Below are positions 1 through 9,603 of a stretch of DNA of 64,000 bases, one piece after another; position 1 is the first letter of the stretch; each line of letters begins with the position of its first letter. The DNA comes from Paeniroseomonas aquatica (lineage in GTDB: Bacteria > Pseudomonadota > Alphaproteobacteria > Acetobacterales > Acetobacteraceae): NCBI RefSeq assembly GCF_030409335.1, contig NZ_JAUFPN010000197.1, positions 154,753-218,752 of the forward strand, written 5' to 3'. Position numbers and translations under genes: made by a program. The notes beneath the pieces are model-generated. The model saw nothing but the letters and a program-made list of their open reading frames with translations, made no database searches and had not been told where the DNA came from.

Positions 1-717
1 TTCCAGGCCCGCTACGGCCGGGGCGCGCCGGACCAGGAGGCGGTGGCGGCGATCCGCGCGGCGGTGCCCGGGCTGGCGCGGCTCTCGGTCGAACGGGTCT
101 GGATGGAGCTGAAGCGGCTGCTGGCGGCACCGGACCCGCGGGAGGCGGTGGCGCTGATGGCCGAGACCGGGGTGCTGGGCGCGGTGCTGCCCGAGGCCCA
201 GCCGCCGCAGCTGCAGGACCTGGGCTGCCTGGTGCGCGCCGCGGCGCCGCACGAGCCCGTTCTTTGGCTGACCGTCCTGCTGCCGCCGGCGACGGCGGAT
301 CTGGCGGGCGACATCGCCCGGCGCCTGCGCCTGTCGGGTGAGGAAAGGGACGATCTGGTCCACCTCCATACGGAGCTGGCATCGCGTCCCTTCATCCCCG
401 ACCGGACCGAGCCGATGCGCCGGCAATGGTATGCGACCCGGACAAGCCAGCGAATGGCCCTGCTCGAGGCATGGCTGGCCGAGGCGCGGGACCAGCAGGA
501 TCGCTCCGCCTTGCGGCGCTGGATCGAGCAGACCCCTTTCCCGCGGCTGCCGGTGATGGGGCGCGACGCGCTGGCCATCGGCATCGGTCCCGGACCGCAG
601 GTGGGCCGGCTGCTCAAGGCGCTCGAGGCCTGGTGGCAAGCCGGTGGAGGCACCGCCCCGCGCGAGGCCTGCCTCGCCAAGCTCCGCGAATTGGCCGCCG
701 CCGAACCATCCGGCTAA
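1..717 (+). CDS. CCA tRNA nucleotidyltransferase / poly(A) polymerase family, C-terminal part
   Basis: The frame is open from base 1 (FQARYGRGAPD), so the 5' end lies outside the window and only about 238 residues are seen. What remains is the RNA-binding helical part of class II CCA-adding enzymes. The segment LSVERVWMELKRLL and the following LMAETGVLGAVLPE match the conserved helix after the neck domain. The nucleotidyltransferase head with its DxD motif is upstream and not visible. The enzyme adds or repairs the 3' CCA of tRNAs in the cytoplasm. The next gene begins 9 bases downstream on the same strand, so the two may be co-transcribed. Family membership is clear; choosing between CCA-adding enzyme and poly(A) polymerase needs the missing head. 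Confidence 0.85.
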   Translation, partial: FQARYGRGAPDQEAVAAIRAAVPGLARLSVERVWMELKRLLAAPDPREAVALMAETGVLGAVLPEAQPPQLQDLGCLVRAAAPHEPVLWLTVLLPPATADLAGDIARRLRLSGEERDDLVHLHTELASRPFIPDRTEPMRRQWYATRTSQRMALLEAWLAEARDQQDRSALRRWIEQTPFPRLPVMGRDALAIGIGPGPQVGRLLKALEAWWQAGGGTAPREACLAKLRELAAAEPSG

Positions 718-726
718 ACCGGCGGC

Positions 727-2493
727 ATGGCCCTCGACCCTGCCTCCTCCCGCCTCCTCATCGCCCGCCTGGCGCGCGACTACCTGGCCCGGCACCGCCG
801 CGGCATCGCGCTCGCCGTGGTCTGCACCCTGGCGCTGGCGGGGCTGACGGCGCTCTATCCCATCGTCATCCAGCAGGGCTTCGACCGCTTCTCCGCCGGG
901 GACACCTCGATCGCCTGGCTGATCCCGCCGGTGATCATCGTGGTCACCTGCCTCAAGGCGCTGGCGCAATACGGCCAGGCCGTCGCGGTGCAGGCGGTGG
1001 TGCTGCGGGTCATCGAGGGCATCCAGGGCGACCTGTTCCGGGCGCTGACCCGGGCCGACCTCGCCAGCGTCACCCGCGATGCCCCGGCCCGGCATGCCAG
1101 CCGCTTCACGGTGGATGCCTCCGCCATCCGGGAGGCGCTGACCAAGTCCATCAACGGCGCGGCCGACGTGCTGACGGTGGTCGGGCTGATCGCCTCGATG
1201 GTCTGGCTCGACTGGCAGATGTCGCTGATCGCAGCCGTGCTCTACCCGATCGCCATCGTGCCGATCCTCAAGCTGGGCAAGCGCATCCGCCGCGCCTCGG
1301 GCGGCATGCAGGAACGGATGGGCCAGACCGCGGCCGAGCTGACCGAGAGCTTCGGCGCCGCCCGTGTCGTCCGCGCTTACCGGCTCGAGGCGCAGGAGGA
1401 GGCCCGGGCCGGGCGGACCTTCGCGCAGCTGCGGGAGGCGCTCTTCGGCATCGCCCGGACGCGGGCCAGCCTGGACCCGATGCTGGAGGCGCTGGGCGGC
1501 ATCGCCGTCGCCGGCGTGCTGGCCTTCGTCGGCTGGCGGGTGGCGCAGGGGCAGGGGACGGTCGGCGAGTTCACCGGCTTCGTCGCGGCGCTGCTGATCG
1601 CCTCCCGCCCGGTCCGGGCGCTGGGTTCGTTGAATGCGGCCCTGCAGGAGGGGCTGGCCGGGCTGTCCCGGGTGTTTGCAGTGATGGATACGCCGCGGCG
1701 GGTGCTGGATGCGCCGGGGGCGCAGCCGCTGCCGGCCGGGCGGGGCCGCGTCGAATTCGCCGAAGTCGGCTTCCATTACGAGGGCACGGCGGAGGCGGCG
1801 CTGGAAGGGCTCAGCTTCGTCGCCGAGCCGGGCGAGACGGTGGCGCTGGTCGGGCCTTCCGGCGCCGGCAAGTCGACGGCGCTGGCGCTGGTGCCGCGGC
1901 TGCACGACGCGACCGCGGGCGCGGTACGGATGGATGGCGCCGACCTGCGCGGGGTGACCCTGGCGAGCCTGCGCGATGCCATCGCCTATGTCGGCCAGGA
2001 TGCGGTGATGTTCGACGACACGGTCTTCGCCAATATCGCCTGCGGCCGGCCGGGGGCGACCCAGGCGCAGGTCGAGGATGCGGCACGGGCGGCGGCCGCG
2101 CACGACTTCATCGCGGCGCTGCCGCAGGGCTACGCGACGCCGCTGGGCCCGGCCGGCGGGCGGCTCTCGGGCGGGCAGAAGCAGCGGGTGGCGCTGGCCC
2201 GGGCGCTGCTGCGGGACCCCCGCGTATTGCTGCTGGATGAGGCGACCAGCGCCCTGGATGCGGAGAACGAGGCGCTGGTCCAGGCCGCGCTGGCCCGGCT
2301 GCGGCAGGGGCGGACCACCCTGGTCATCGCCCACCGGCTGGCAACCGTCAGGGAGGCCGACCGGATCGTGGTGATGCAGGCGGGCCGCGCGGTGGAGCAG
2401 GGCAGCCATGCGGCGCTGATGGCCGAGGATGGCCTCTATGCCCGGCTGGTCCGAACCCAGTTCGGCGCGCCCGAGCCCGAGAAGGTCGCCTGA
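727..2493 (+). CDS. ABC exporter, fused membrane and ATPase domains (MsbA/lipid-exporter type)
   Basis: The protein has 588 residues, the usual length of a half-size type IV ABC exporter that works as a homodimer in the inner membrane. Residues about 20-310 form the six-helix transmembrane domain (for example [20 protein letters not shown]). Residues about 340-580 form the ATPase domain with Walker A GPSGAGKS, signature [10 protein letters not shown], Walker [13 protein letters not shown] and the H-loop in VIAHRL. The overall pattern is that of MsbA, the lipid A flippase. Tandem exporters of other lipids or drugs look alike and the substrate cannot be read from the sequence. It begins 9 bases after the CCA-enzyme stop and faces a convergent EamA permease. 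Confidence 0.85.
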   Translation: MALDPASSRLLIARLARDYLARHRRGIALAVVCTLALAGLTALYPIVIQQGFDRFSAGDTSIAWLIPPVIIVVTCLKALAQYGQAVAVQAVVLRVIEGIQGDLFRALTRADLASVTRDAPARHASRFTVDASAIREALTKSINGAADVLTVVGLIASMVWLDWQMSLIAAVLYPIAIVPILKLGKRIRRASGGMQERMGQTAAELTESFGAARVVRAYRLEAQEEARAGRTFAQLREALFGIARTRASLDPMLEALGGIAVAGVLAFVGWRVAQGQGTVGEFTGFVAALLIASRPVRALGSLNAALQEGLAGLSRVFAVMDTPRRVLDAPGAQPLPAGRGRVEFAEVGFHYEGTAEAALEGLSFVAEPGETVALVGPSGAGKSTALALVPRLHDATAGAVRMDGADLRGVTLASLRDAIAYVGQDAVMFDDTVFANIACGRPGATQAQVEDAARAAAAHDFIAALPQGYATPLGPAGGRLSGGQKQRVALARALLRDPRVLLLDEATSALDAENEALVQAALARLRQGRTTLVIAHRLATVREADRIVVMQAGRAVEQGSHAALMAEDGLYARLVRTQFGAPEPEKVA

Positions 2494-2518
2494 CGCGGAG
2501 AAGCGACCGCCGGCCGCC

Positions 2519-3376
2519 TCAGCCGGGCGCGGAGCGCCGCAGCAGCAGCAGCCCGCCGAGGGCGATGAGCAGGGCGCCGGCCAGCGCTTCCGGCGGCGGC
2601 AGCCGGCCGAACAGCATGGCATCCATCGCCAGGGCGAAGACCAGCCGGGAGTAGTGCCAGGGGGCGATGGCCGAGACCTCCGCCCGCTGCACCGCGGCCG
2701 AAAGCGCCGCCAGGGCCGCCGTCTGCACCGCGGTGAAGACCAGCACCAGCGCCAGCACCGGCCAGGCGGGCCAGCGCCAGACCACCAGCGCGGGCAGGGC
2801 CAGCAGCACCACGCCGGCGATGGCGCCCTGGACCATGGCGTCCTTGGCATCCGCCACGCCGCGCAGCCGGCGGACCAGCACCTGGTAGAGCGCATAGGAC
2901 AGCGCCGCGGCGATCGGCACCAGGGCGGGCCAGCCGAACAGGCTGCCGCCCGGCCGCAGCATCACCAGCATGCCGGCGAAGCCGAGGCCGACGGCCAGCC
3001 AGCGCCGCGGCGGCACCGCCTCCCGCAGCAGCAGGGCGCCGCAGGCGGTGAGGATGATGGGGCCAGAGAAGCCCAGCGCCGAGGCTTCCGTCACCGGCAG
3101 CAGCGCATAGCCGAAGACGCTGATGGTGGTGGAGGCGATCAGCGCCAGCGCCGCCAGCCGCTGGTCCCAGGCCCGCGGTGGGGCGGCGGCATGGGCCCAG
3201 GCGGCGGCCGGGGCGGGCCGGCCGAGCGACAGCCCGGCGGCCGTGGCCAGCACCAGGGCGCTGCGGAGGAAGGTGATCTCCAGCGGGTCGAGCTCGGCCG
3301 TGAGCAGCTTCGCCAGGGCATAGCCGATGGCATAGAGCAGGTTGCAGAGCAGGGCGAAGAAAATGGCAGTGGTCAT
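2519..3376 (-). CDS. EamA-family drug/metabolite transporter
   Basis: The 285-residue protein is almost entirely hydrophobic, with about ten predicted membrane helices in two EamA repeats (about residues 3-135 and 145-280). This is the standard size and layout of the DMT superfamily. It opens with [20 protein letters not shown], a typical first helix, and has the short positively charged link [13 protein letters not shown] between the repeats. Members export metabolites, amino acids or drugs across the inner membrane. Nothing here fixes the substrate. It is divergent from the SMR gene that starts 75 bases away and convergent with the ABC exporter. Confidence 0.85.
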   Translation of the reverse strand: MTTAIFFALLCNLLYAIGYALAKLLTAELDPLEITFLRSALVLATAAGLSLGRPAPAAAWAHAAAPPRAWDQRLAALALIASTTISVFGYALLPVTEASALGFSGPIILTACGALLLREAVPPRRWLAVGLGFAGMLVMLRPGGSLFGWPALVPIAAALSYALYQVLVRRLRGVADAKDAMVQGAIAGVVLLALPALVVWRWPAWPVLALVLVFTAVQTAALAALSAAVQRAEVSAIAPWHYSRLVFALAMDAMLFGRLPPPEALAGALLIALGGLLLLRRSAPG

Positions 3377-3451
3377 CGGCCCCGCGCTGCGTTTGCTGTC
3401 GCATCAGGGCGCGCCGGCCGGGGGTGCCTGTCAAGCCGGGGTACGAATGAT

Positions 3452-3766
3452 ATGGCATGGGTGTGGCTGGCGATCGCCGGCAGCCTGGAGGTCGTCTGGG
3501 CGGTGCTGCTGAAGTACACCGAAGGGTTCAGTCGGCTCTGGCCGAGCCTGGCAACCGTCTCGGCCATGGCGGTCAGCTTCTACTGCATGTCCCGGGCGCT
3601 GCAATTGCTGCCGATGGGCACGGTCTATGCCGTCTGGGTCGGCATCGGCGCCGCCGGCACCGCCATCTGGGGCATGGCGGTGGAGGGCGACCCGGCGAGC
3701 GCCGCGCGCATCCTCTGCCTGGCGCTCATCCTGGCCGGAGTCGCGGGGCTGAAGCTCTCGGGCTAG
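3452..3766 (+). CDS. gdx: Small multidrug resistance protein, Gdx/SugE guanidinium-exporter subtype
   Basis: The protein has 104 residues and four membrane helices, the SMR length. The ATG at 3452 is chosen because it places the family-invariant glutamate exactly at position 13 (AGSLEVVWA). The residues that line the guanidinium site in characterised Gdx proteins also fall at their usual numbers: Trp16, Ser42, Tyr59 and Trp62. Family knowledge: Gdx works as an antiparallel dimer that exchanges protons for guanidinium. The start has only a weak upstream GGGG and is less certain than the protein. I looked for a guanidine riboswitch in the 75 bases before the gene and could not support one. Longer in-frame upstream sequence is antisense to the EamA gene and is not coding. 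Confidence 0.85.
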   Translation: MAWVWLAIAGSLEVVWAVLLKYTEGFSRLWPSLATVSAMAVSFYCMSRALQLLPMGTVYAVWVGIGAAGTAIWGMAVEGDPASAARILCLALILAGVAGLKLSG

Positions 3767-3790
3767 GCCGGTGGAAGGGTGGGCCTCGGC

Positions 3791-3922
3791 TCACCGCAGG
3801 CCCTTCCAGACCGCGATCGCCGCCGCGCTGGCGACCAGCAGCTTGTAGAGCACGTCCAGCACGGGTTGCAGGCGCTGGGACAGCGGCCGGCGGGGCGGCT
3901 GGGAAGACGGGGAATCGGCCAT
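3791..3922 (-). CDS. Small hypothetical membrane protein (43 aa)
   Basis: A short reading frame encodes MADSPSSQPPRRPLSQRL, then LYKLLVASAAAIAVWKGL and a stop. The second part looks like one membrane helix with charged flanks, preceded by a proline/arginine-rich cytoplasmic-looking head. No strong ribosome binding site is visible before the ATG. It lies between the convergent SMR gene and the sdh promoter region. I do not recognise a family. The composition is protein-like, but a frame this short in GC-rich DNA could occur by chance. Confidence 0.35.
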   Translation of the reverse strand: MADSPSSQPPRRPLSQRLQPVLDVLYKLLVASAAAIAVWKGLR

Positions 3923-3983
3923 GGGAAAAGGATAACATTCCTATAGCCTGCTAGGCCAGTCTTCCTTCCACGGTCCCGTGCAA

Positions 3984-4012
3984 TTGACGCTTTGCCGCAG
4001 GGCACAATAAAT
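3984..4012 (+). promoter_or_regulatory. Candidate sigma-70 promoter of sdhCDAB
   Basis: A -35 element TTGACG (3984-3989) is followed after about 17 bases by an AT-rich AATAAAT -10 region (4006-4012). This is in a patch of clearly lower GC than its surroundings, about 65 bases before sdhC. Position and spacing suit the start of the succinate dehydrogenase operon. Confidence 0.5.
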
Positions 4013-4075
4013 ACCCGGAAGACGAGGCGCGCCGCAGCCGAAGCGGCGCCCTGCACCCCCGGAGTGGATCACCCT

Positions 4076-4522
4076 ATGTCCATCATGAAGGACAATCGCG
4101 AGGCGACCATGGCCGGCCGCCGGTCGGACGGCTCGGCGGTGAAGCGGCCCCTGTCACCGCATCTGCAGGTCTACGACATGCTGCAGATGACCAGCGCGCT
4201 TTCGATCAGCCATCGGATCACCGGCATCGCCTGGTCGTTCGGCGTGGTGCTGCTGGTCTGGTGGCTGGTGGCCGCCGCCGGCGGCCCCGAGGCCTTCGCC
4301 CGGGTCCAGTGGTTCATGTCGTCCTGGCTGGGGCTGCTGGGCCTGTTCGGCATGACCGCGGCGGCCTGGTTCCATACCCTGAACGGGGTGCGCCACCTGG
4401 CCTGGGATGCGGGCTACGGCTACGACATCCCGACCACCTACCGCTCCGGTCGCATGGTGCTGATCGGCACCGCTGTGCTGACGGTGCTGACCTGGGTCAT
4501 CGCCGTCATCGCCTGGGCCTGA
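4076..4522 (+). CDS. sdhC: Succinate dehydrogenase cytochrome b556 subunit
   Basis: The 148-residue protein is a membrane anchor of complex II. It carries the family signature RPLSPHLQVYDM followed by SISHRITGI, where His and Arg contribute to the heme and quinone site. Three hydrophobic helices follow and the heme-helix motif HTLNGVRHLAWD is present. It anchors SdhAB to the inner membrane and passes electrons to ubiquinone. Start choice: ATG 4076 has GGAG 11 bases upstream. ATG 4109 has GAGG close upstream and would give 137 residues, so the start is uncertain by 11 codons. The stop overlaps the ribosome binding site of sdhD, so the two are translationally linked. Confidence 0.9.
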   Translation: MSIMKDNREATMAGRRSDGSAVKRPLSPHLQVYDMLQMTSALSISHRITGIAWSFGVVLLVWWLVAAAGGPEAFARVQWFMSSWLGLLGLFGMTAAAWFHTLNGVRHLAWDAGYGYDIPTTYRSGRMVLIGTAVLTVLTWVIAVIAWA

Positions 4523-4533
4523 GGAGCACGACC

Positions 4534-4935
4534 GTGGCTACCAACGAACATACTGCTGAAACCGTCCTCCGCTCCCCGCTCGGCCGGGTCCGGGGCCTGG
4601 GCTCCGCCAAGGGCGGCACCCATCACTGGTGGCTGCAGCGGGTCACCTCGATCGCCTTGCTGCCGCTGACCATCTGGTTCGCCCTGGCCGCGGCATCCCT
4701 GGCAGGGGCTTCCTATATCGATACCGTGGCCTGGATCGGCCGGCCCTGGAATGCCGTGCTGCTGCTGGCCACCATCGGGCTGACCTTCCACCACACCGCC
4801 TCCGGCCTGCAGGTGGTGATGGAAGATTATGCCAACGTGGAATGGGTCAAAGTGGGTGGCATTCTGGCGATCAAGGCCATCTGTATGATGCTGGCGCTCG
4901 CCTCGGCGCTCGCGGTCCTGAAGATCGCGGTCTGA
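4534..4935 (+). CDS. sdhD: Succinate dehydrogenase hydrophobic membrane anchor subunit
   Basis: The 133-residue protein has three membrane helices and the alphaproteobacterial SdhD start pattern, [16 protein letters not shown] followed by [10 protein letters not shown]. The conserved helix [17 protein letters not shown] carries the heme-ligand histidine and the Asp-Tyr pair near the quinone site. The start is a GTG at 4534, chosen because GAGGAG lies 7 bases upstream and overlaps the sdhC stop codon. It forms the second anchor of complex II together with SdhC. Confidence 0.9.
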   Translation: MATNEHTAETVLRSPLGRVRGLGSAKGGTHHWWLQRVTSIALLPLTIWFALAAASLAGASYIDTVAWIGRPWNAVLLLATIGLTFHHTASGLQVVMEDYANVEWVKVGGILAIKAICMMLALASALAVLKIAV

Positions 4936-4966
4936 CGGGCGCCCTGGATATGAACGGATCGATGCG

Positions 4967-6778
4967 ATGAACGCCATCACCATGCCAAGCCGCGGTGCCT
5001 ACCGGATCGTCGACCACACCTATGACGTGGTGGTGGTCGGTGCCGGCGGCGCCGGGCTGCGCGCCACCTTCGGGATGGGGGCTTCCGGCCTCAAGACCGC
5101 CTGCATCACCAAGGTCTTCCCGACCCGCAGCCACACCGTGGCGGCCCAGGGCGGCGTCGGCGCCGCGCTCGGCAACATGGGCGAGGACGACTGGCGCTGG
5201 CACATGTACGACACCGTCAAGGGGTCGGACTGGCTGGGCGACCAGGACGCCATCGAATACATGTGCCGCGAGGCGATCCCGGCGATCATCGAGCTTGAGC
5301 ATTACGGCGTGCCCTTCAGCCGCACCGAGGATGGCCGCATCTACCAGCGGCCCTTCGGCGGCCACATGCAGAACTACGGCAAGACCCCGGCGATGCGCGC
5401 CTGCGCCGCGGCCGACCGCACCGGCCATGCCATCCTGCACACGCTCTATCAGCAGTCGCTGAAGCACAATTGCGAATTCTTCGTCGAGTACATCGCCCTC
5501 GACCTCATCATGGATGAGGAAGGCGTCTGCCGCGGCGTCACCGCCTGGTGCATGGAGGATGGCAGCATCCACCGCTTCCGCGCCCAGCAGGTGGTACTGG
5601 CGACCGGCGGCTACGGCCGCGCCTACTTCTCCTGCACCTCGGCCCATACCTGCACCGGCGACGGCAACGCCATGGCGCTGCGGGCCGGGCTGCCGCTGCA
5701 GGACCAGGAATTCGTGCAGTTCCATCCGACCGGCATCTACGGCTCGGGCTGCCTGGTGACCGAGGGCGCCCGCGGCGAGGGCGGCTACCTCACCAACTCC
5801 GAGGGCGAGCGCTTCATGGAGCGCTATGCCCCGACCGCGAAGGACCTCGCCTCGCGCGACGTCGTCTCCCGCGCCATGTCGATGGAGATCCGCGAAGGCC
5901 GCGGCGTCGGGCCGCAGAAGGACCACATCCACCTGCACCTCGAGCACCTCGGCGCCGACCTGCTGCATGAGCGCCTGCCGGGCATTTCCGAGACGGCGAA
6001 GATCTTCGCCGGCGTGGACGTGACCAAGGAGCCGATCCCGATGCTGCCGACCGTCCATTACAACATGGGCGGCATCCCGACGAACATCCACACCGAGGTG
6101 CTGAACCCGATCCCCGGGGACCAGGACCGCGTGGTCCAGGGTCTCATGGCGGTGGGCGAGGCGGCCAGCGTCTCGGTCCATGGCGCCAACCGGCTCGGCA
6201 CCAACTCGCTGCTCGACCTGGTGGTGTTCGGCCGTGCCGCGGCGCATCGCGCGGCGGAGAAGCTGAAGCCGGGCGCCTCGCAGCCGGCGCTGCCGGCCGG
6301 CGCCGGGGAGAAGTCGCTCGACCGCTTCGACCGCGTCCGCAACGCCAAGGGCGGCACCCCGGTCGCCGACCTCCGCGCCAACATGCAGCGCACCATGCAG
6401 ACCCATGCCGCGGTGTTCCGCACCTCGGACCTGCTGCGCGAGGGCGTGGACAAGATGAAGGCCATCCAGGCCGGCTACGGCGACATCCGCATCGCCGACC
6501 GCAGCCTGATCTGGAACAGCGACCTGGTCGAGGCGCTCGAGCTCGACAACCTCATCGGCAATGCGGTGACGACCATCGTCGGCGCCGATGCCCGGCACGA
6601 GAGCCGCGGCGCGCACAGCCACGAGGATCATCCCGAGCGCGACGACGTCAACTGGATGAAGCACACGCTGGCCTGGGTCGGCGACAATGGTGACGTGAAG
6701 CTCGACTACCGCGACGTGAAGATGCGGACCCTGACGAACGAGGTCCAGGTCTTCCCGCCCAAGGCGCGGGTCTACTAG
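4967..6778 (+). CDS. sdhA: Succinate dehydrogenase flavoprotein subunit
   Basis: The 603-residue protein has full family length. The FAD-binding motif [12 protein letters not shown] sits at residues 21-33, and the histidine that binds FAD covalently is His56 in [11 protein letters not shown]. The substrate region [19 protein letters not shown] and the C-terminal [18 protein letters not shown] are intact. It oxidises succinate to fumarate on the cytoplasmic face of the inner membrane, as a TCA-cycle and respiratory enzyme. It begins 31 bases after sdhD. A 69-base gap with a perfect hairpin separates it from sdhB. Confidence 0.97.
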   Translation: MNAITMPSRGAYRIVDHTYDVVVVGAGGAGLRATFGMGASGLKTACITKVFPTRSHTVAAQGGVGAALGNMGEDDWRWHMYDTVKGSDWLGDQDAIEYMCREAIPAIIELEHYGVPFSRTEDGRIYQRPFGGHMQNYGKTPAMRACAAADRTGHAILHTLYQQSLKHNCEFFVEYIALDLIMDEEGVCRGVTAWCMEDGSIHRFRAQQVVLATGGYGRAYFSCTSAHTCTGDGNAMALRAGLPLQDQEFVQFHPTGIYGSGCLVTEGARGEGGYLTNSEGERFMERYAPTAKDLASRDVVSRAMSMEIREGRGVGPQKDHIHLHLEHLGADLLHERLPGISETAKIFAGVDVTKEPIPMLPTVHYNMGGIPTNIHTEVLNPIPGDQDRVVQGLMAVGEAASVSVHGANRLGTNSLLDLVVFGRAAAHRAAEKLKPGASQPALPAGAGEKSLDRFDRVRNAKGGTPVADLRANMQRTMQTHAAVFRTSDLLREGVDKMKAIQAGYGDIRIADRSLIWNSDLVEALELDNLIGNAVTTIVGADARHESRGAHSHEDHPERDDVNWMKHTLAWVGDNGDVKLDYRDVKMRTLTNEVQVFPPKARVY

Positions 6779-6813
6779 TCGCCGCTTCCGTCCGAACCGC
6801 CTGTTGTTTTAGC

Positions 6814-6833
6814 GCGGGCCCGACCGGGCCCGC
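6814..6833 (+). promoter_or_regulatory. Intercistronic hairpin between sdhA and sdhB
   Basis: GCGGGCCC and GGGCCCGC form a perfect 8-bp stem around a GACC loop in the sdhA-sdhB gap, ending 14 bases before the sdhB start. There is no T-tract, so it is more likely an mRNA processing or stability element than a terminator. The sdhB ribosome binding site (GGGGAAG) lies just outside the stem. Confidence 0.5.
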
Positions 6834-6847
6834 TTGGGGAAGCCGAG

Positions 6848-7630
6848 ATGGCCACCTTCACGCTGCCGAAGAATTCCACCATCCAGCCGGGCAAGACCTA
6901 CAAGGCCGAGGCGGGCGCGACCAACCTGAAGTCCTTCAAGATCTATCGCTGGGATCCGGACAGCGGCGAGAACCCGCGCACCGATACCTATGAGATCGAT
7001 CTCGACAAGTGCGGCCCGATGGTCCTCGACGCGCTCATCAAGATCAAGAACGAGGTCGACACCACCCTGACCTTCCGGCGCTCCTGCCGCGAGGGGATCT
7101 GCGGCTCCTGCTCGATGAACATCGACGGGCTGAACACGCTGGCCTGCCTCAAGCCGATCGAGGATTCGGTCGGCTCGGTGAAGATCCACCCGCTGCCGCA
7201 CCTGCCGGTGGTGAAGGACCTCGTGCCCGACCTGTCGCAGCTCTATGCCCAGCTCCGCAGCGTCGAGCCCTGGCTGAAGTCCGAGACCCCGCCGCCGCCG
7301 GATGCCGAGCGCCGGCAGTCGAAGGAGGAGCGGGTGCAGCTCGACGGGCTGTGGGAATGCATCCTGTGCTTCTGCTGCTCCACCGCCTGCCCGTCCTACT
7401 GGTGGAACGGCGACCGCTACCTTGGCCCGGCGGTGCTGCTGCAGGCCTATCGCTGGATCGCCGACAGCCGCGACGAGGCGACCGGCGAACGGCTCGACAA
7501 CCTCGAGGATCCGTTCCGGCTGTACCGCTGCCACACCATCATGAATTGCTCGCGCACCTGCCCGAAGGGCCTCAACCCGGCGGCGGCGATCGGCAAGATC
7601 AAGCAGATGATGGTCGAACGCCAGAGCTGA
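6848..7630 (+). CDS. sdhB: Succinate dehydrogenase iron-sulfur subunit
   Basis: The 260-residue protein has the three iron-sulfur cluster motifs in order. The [2Fe-2S] site is in [13 protein letters not shown] plus a later Cys in LACLKP. The [4Fe-4S] site is [16 protein letters not shown]. The [3Fe-4S] site is [17 protein letters not shown]. It carries electrons from the SdhA flavin to the quinone site in SdhCD. ATG 6848 has GGGGAAG 7 bases upstream. It is the last gene of the sdh operon; a hairpin follows before the next gene. Confidence 0.97.
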   Translation: MATFTLPKNSTIQPGKTYKAEAGATNLKSFKIYRWDPDSGENPRTDTYEIDLDKCGPMVLDALIKIKNEVDTTLTFRRSCREGICGSCSMNIDGLNTLACLKPIEDSVGSVKIHPLPHLPVVKDLVPDLSQLYAQLRSVEPWLKSETPPPPDAERRQSKEERVQLDGLWECILCFCCSTACPSYWWNGDRYLGPAVLLQAYRWIADSRDEATGERLDNLEDPFRLYRCHTIMNCSRTCPKGLNPAAAIGKIKQMMVERQS

Positions 7631-7676
7631 GGCCGCTGGCGCCCATGCTGCTGGCATGCGGGATGATCTGATGTAG

Positions 7677-7700
7677 GCTCCCGGGCAAAAGCCCGGGAGC
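7677..7700 (+). promoter_or_regulatory. Hairpin overlapping the ribosome binding site of the next gene
   Basis: GCTCCCGGGC and GCCCGGGAGC form a perfect 10-bp stem with an AAAA loop. The 3' arm contains GGGAG, the only good ribosome binding site for the ATG at 7706. No T-tract follows, so it may end sdh transcription only weakly, hide the ribosome binding site, or both. Confidence 0.55.
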
Positions 7701-7705
7701 GTTCC

Positions 7706-9268
7706 ATGCTGCGATCCATCCTGCTGGCGACCTGTGCCCTCTGGGCGCCGGTCGCGGGTGCCCAGACCCTGACCATCGGCAATGCCGCCGTGGTCACCAC
7801 CATCGACCCGCACTACCACAACCTCGGCCCCAACAACGCGCTGGGGATGCAGGTCTTCGACCGGCTGGTCGACCGGGACGGGGCGGCGCGCCCCTATGCC
7901 TCGCTGGCCGAGAGCTACCGCGCGCTCAGCGACACGCTCTGGGAATTCCGCCTGCGCCGGGGCGTCACCTGGCACGACGGCAAGCCCTTCACCGCGGATG
8001 ATGTCGTCTTCACCTTCGGCCGCGCGCCCGACGTGCCGAACAGCCCCGGCGGCTTCGGCGGCTTCCTGCGCGCCATCGCCCGGACCGAGGTGGTGGATAG
8101 CCATACCCTGCGCATCCATACCCATCAGCCGCATCCCCTGCTGCCGCTCGACCTCGCCTCGGTCAGCATCATCGCCCGGCATGCCGCCGAGGGCGCGGCG
8201 ACCGAGGAGTACAACGGCGGCCGCGCCGGCATCGGCACCGGCCCCTACCGGCTCGGTGCTTGGCGGTCGGGCGACCGGGTCGAGCTGGTGCGCAACGAGG
8301 CCTACTGGGGCGAGAAGGAGCCCTGGGCGCGGGTCAATGTCCGCTTCCTGCTGAACGACGGCGCCCGCACCGCGGCCCTGCTGGCCGGCGACGTCGACCT
8401 GATCGAGCAGATCCCGACCAGCGACCTGGCGCGGCTGCGGCGCGACCCGAAGCTGGTGGTGACGGATATCCCGAGCGTGCGGACGGTGTTCCTCTCCCCG
8501 GACTACTCCCGCCCCGGCGCATCGCCGCTGGTCACCGACAATGCGGGCGTGCCGCTGCCGAAGAACCCCTTCCTCGACGTCCGGGTGCGCCGCGCGCTGT
8601 CCTTGGCCATCAACCGCGAGGCGCTGGTCGAGCGGGTGATGGAGGGCGCGGCCAAGGCCACCGGCCAGTGGCTGCCGCGCGGCGCCTTCGGCTACAACCC
8701 GGAGGTGCGCCCGGCGCCCTTCGATCCTGAGGCCGCCCGGACGCTGCTCGCCGAGGCCGGCTTCCCCGAGGGCTTCCGCCTGACCCTGGCGACGCCGAAC
8801 GACCGCTGGCCAAACGACAGCCGGCTGTCCCAGGCCGTGGCGCAGATGTGGACCCGGATCGGCGTGCGGACCCAGGTGGATGCCATGCCCTTCGCCGCCT
8901 TCGTGCCGAAGCGCTCCCGCCAGGAGCATGCGATGCAGCTCGGCGCCTGGGGCAGCTCGAGCGGGGAGGGGTCGAACTACCTGCTGGCCATCGTCTCGAC
9001 CTACGACCGGCAGAAGCTCACCGGGGCTTCCAACATGACGCGGCATTCGGACCCGCGCTTCGACGCGCTGCTGGCCCGGGGCGCGGCGACCATGGACGAT
9101 GCGGCGCGGGAGGCGGTGTGGCGGGAGGCGGTGGCGCTCTATGCCGAGCAGATGCCCATGATCCAGCTGGTGCAGTACGTGAACACCTGGGCGCATCGGC
9201 GCGGCCTCCGGCACGAGCCGCGGATGGACGAGCGCACCATCGCCATGGGGATCCGCCCGACGCCCTAG
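7706..9268 (+). CDS. ABC transporter substrate-binding protein, family 5 (peptide/opine type)
   Basis: The 520-residue protein opens with a Sec signal peptide (LLATCALWAPVAGAQ), placing it in the periplasm. The family 5 pattern is clear: an early ALGMQVFDRLVDRDG, LAESYRALSDTLWEFRLR, GVTWHDGKPFTADDVVFTF, and a later GTGPYRLGAW. These proteins deliver peptides, nickel, opines or glycosides to Dpp/Opp-type permeases. No permease or ATPase genes lie nearby, so it is an orphan here and its ligand is unknown. It is convergent with the next gene and the two share the palindromic stop bases CTAG at 9265-9268. Confidence 0.85.
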   Translation: MLRSILLATCALWAPVAGAQTLTIGNAAVVTTIDPHYHNLGPNNALGMQVFDRLVDRDGAARPYASLAESYRALSDTLWEFRLRRGVTWHDGKPFTADDVVFTFGRAPDVPNSPGGFGGFLRAIARTEVVDSHTLRIHTHQPHPLLPLDLASVSIIARHAAEGAATEEYNGGRAGIGTGPYRLGAWRSGDRVELVRNEAYWGEKEPWARVNVRFLLNDGARTAALLAGDVDLIEQIPTSDLARLRRDPKLVVTDIPSVRTVFLSPDYSRPGASPLVTDNAGVPLPKNPFLDVRVRRALSLAINREALVERVMEGAAKATGQWLPRGAFGYNPEVRPAPFDPEAARTLLAEAGFPEGFRLTLATPNDRWPNDSRLSQAVAQMWTRIGVRTQVDAMPFAAFVPKRSRQEHAMQLGAWGSSSGEGSNYLLAIVSTYDRQKLTGASNMTRHSDPRFDALLARGAATMDDAAREAVWREAVALYAEQMPMIQLVQYVNTWAHRRGLRHEPRMDERTIAMGIRPTP

Positions 9269-9603
9269 CCCGGCCCCGGATTGGCGGCGTCGCAGGCCGC
9301 CGCGAAGCGGTCCGAGATGAATTCGGGGCGCCTGTAGAGGCCCTTCAGCCAGCTGGCGAGCATGCAGAGCTCCTCGAGCCTCAGCACCTCGTCCAGGGTG
9401 TCCGGCGGGAAGCGGATGCCGAAGCTCTGGCCGATGATGCCGAGGACATCCTCGACCTGTTCCGGCCCGAGGCCGATCTCGGTTTCGAGCGCGGCATGGC
9501 GGGTCAGCCGGGCTTCGTCGATGCCGTATTCGTCGCGGATGACCTTCACGATCCAGCGGAACATGGTCATCCAGCTCTTCACCTCATCGGTCGGTCCGGA
9601 CAT
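9265..9603 (-). CDS. Acyl-carrier-protein-like small protein (DUF1493-like)
   Basis: The 112-residue soluble protein has the helix order of acyl-carrier-like folds: a first helix (VKSWMTMFRWIVKVIRDEY), the turn TEIGLGPEQVEDVLGIIGQ, then FGIRFPPDTLDEVLRLEELCMLASWL. The place where carrier proteins have the phosphopantetheine serine (DSL) reads GLGPEQ, so no attachment Ser is present. This resembles the DUF1493 group, proteins of unknown function with an ACP-like fold. The assignment is by pattern only. It stands alone, convergent with the binding-protein gene. Confidence 0.55.
   Translation of the reverse strand: MSGPTDEVKSWMTMFRWIVKVIRDEYGIDEARLTRHAALETEIGLGPEQVEDVLGIIGQSFGIRFPPDTLDEVLRLEELCMLASWLKGLYRRPEFISDRFAAACDAANPGPG

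Noticed and set aside
3377..3451. Possible guanidine riboswitch before the Gdx-like gene
   Set aside because: I could not find paired stem-loops with the ACGR loops or another known guanidine aptamer layout in this short leader.
6809..9214. An 801-codon open frame on the minus strand
   Set aside because: It runs opposite sdhB and the family 5 binding-protein gene, both certain, and shows no recognisable motif.
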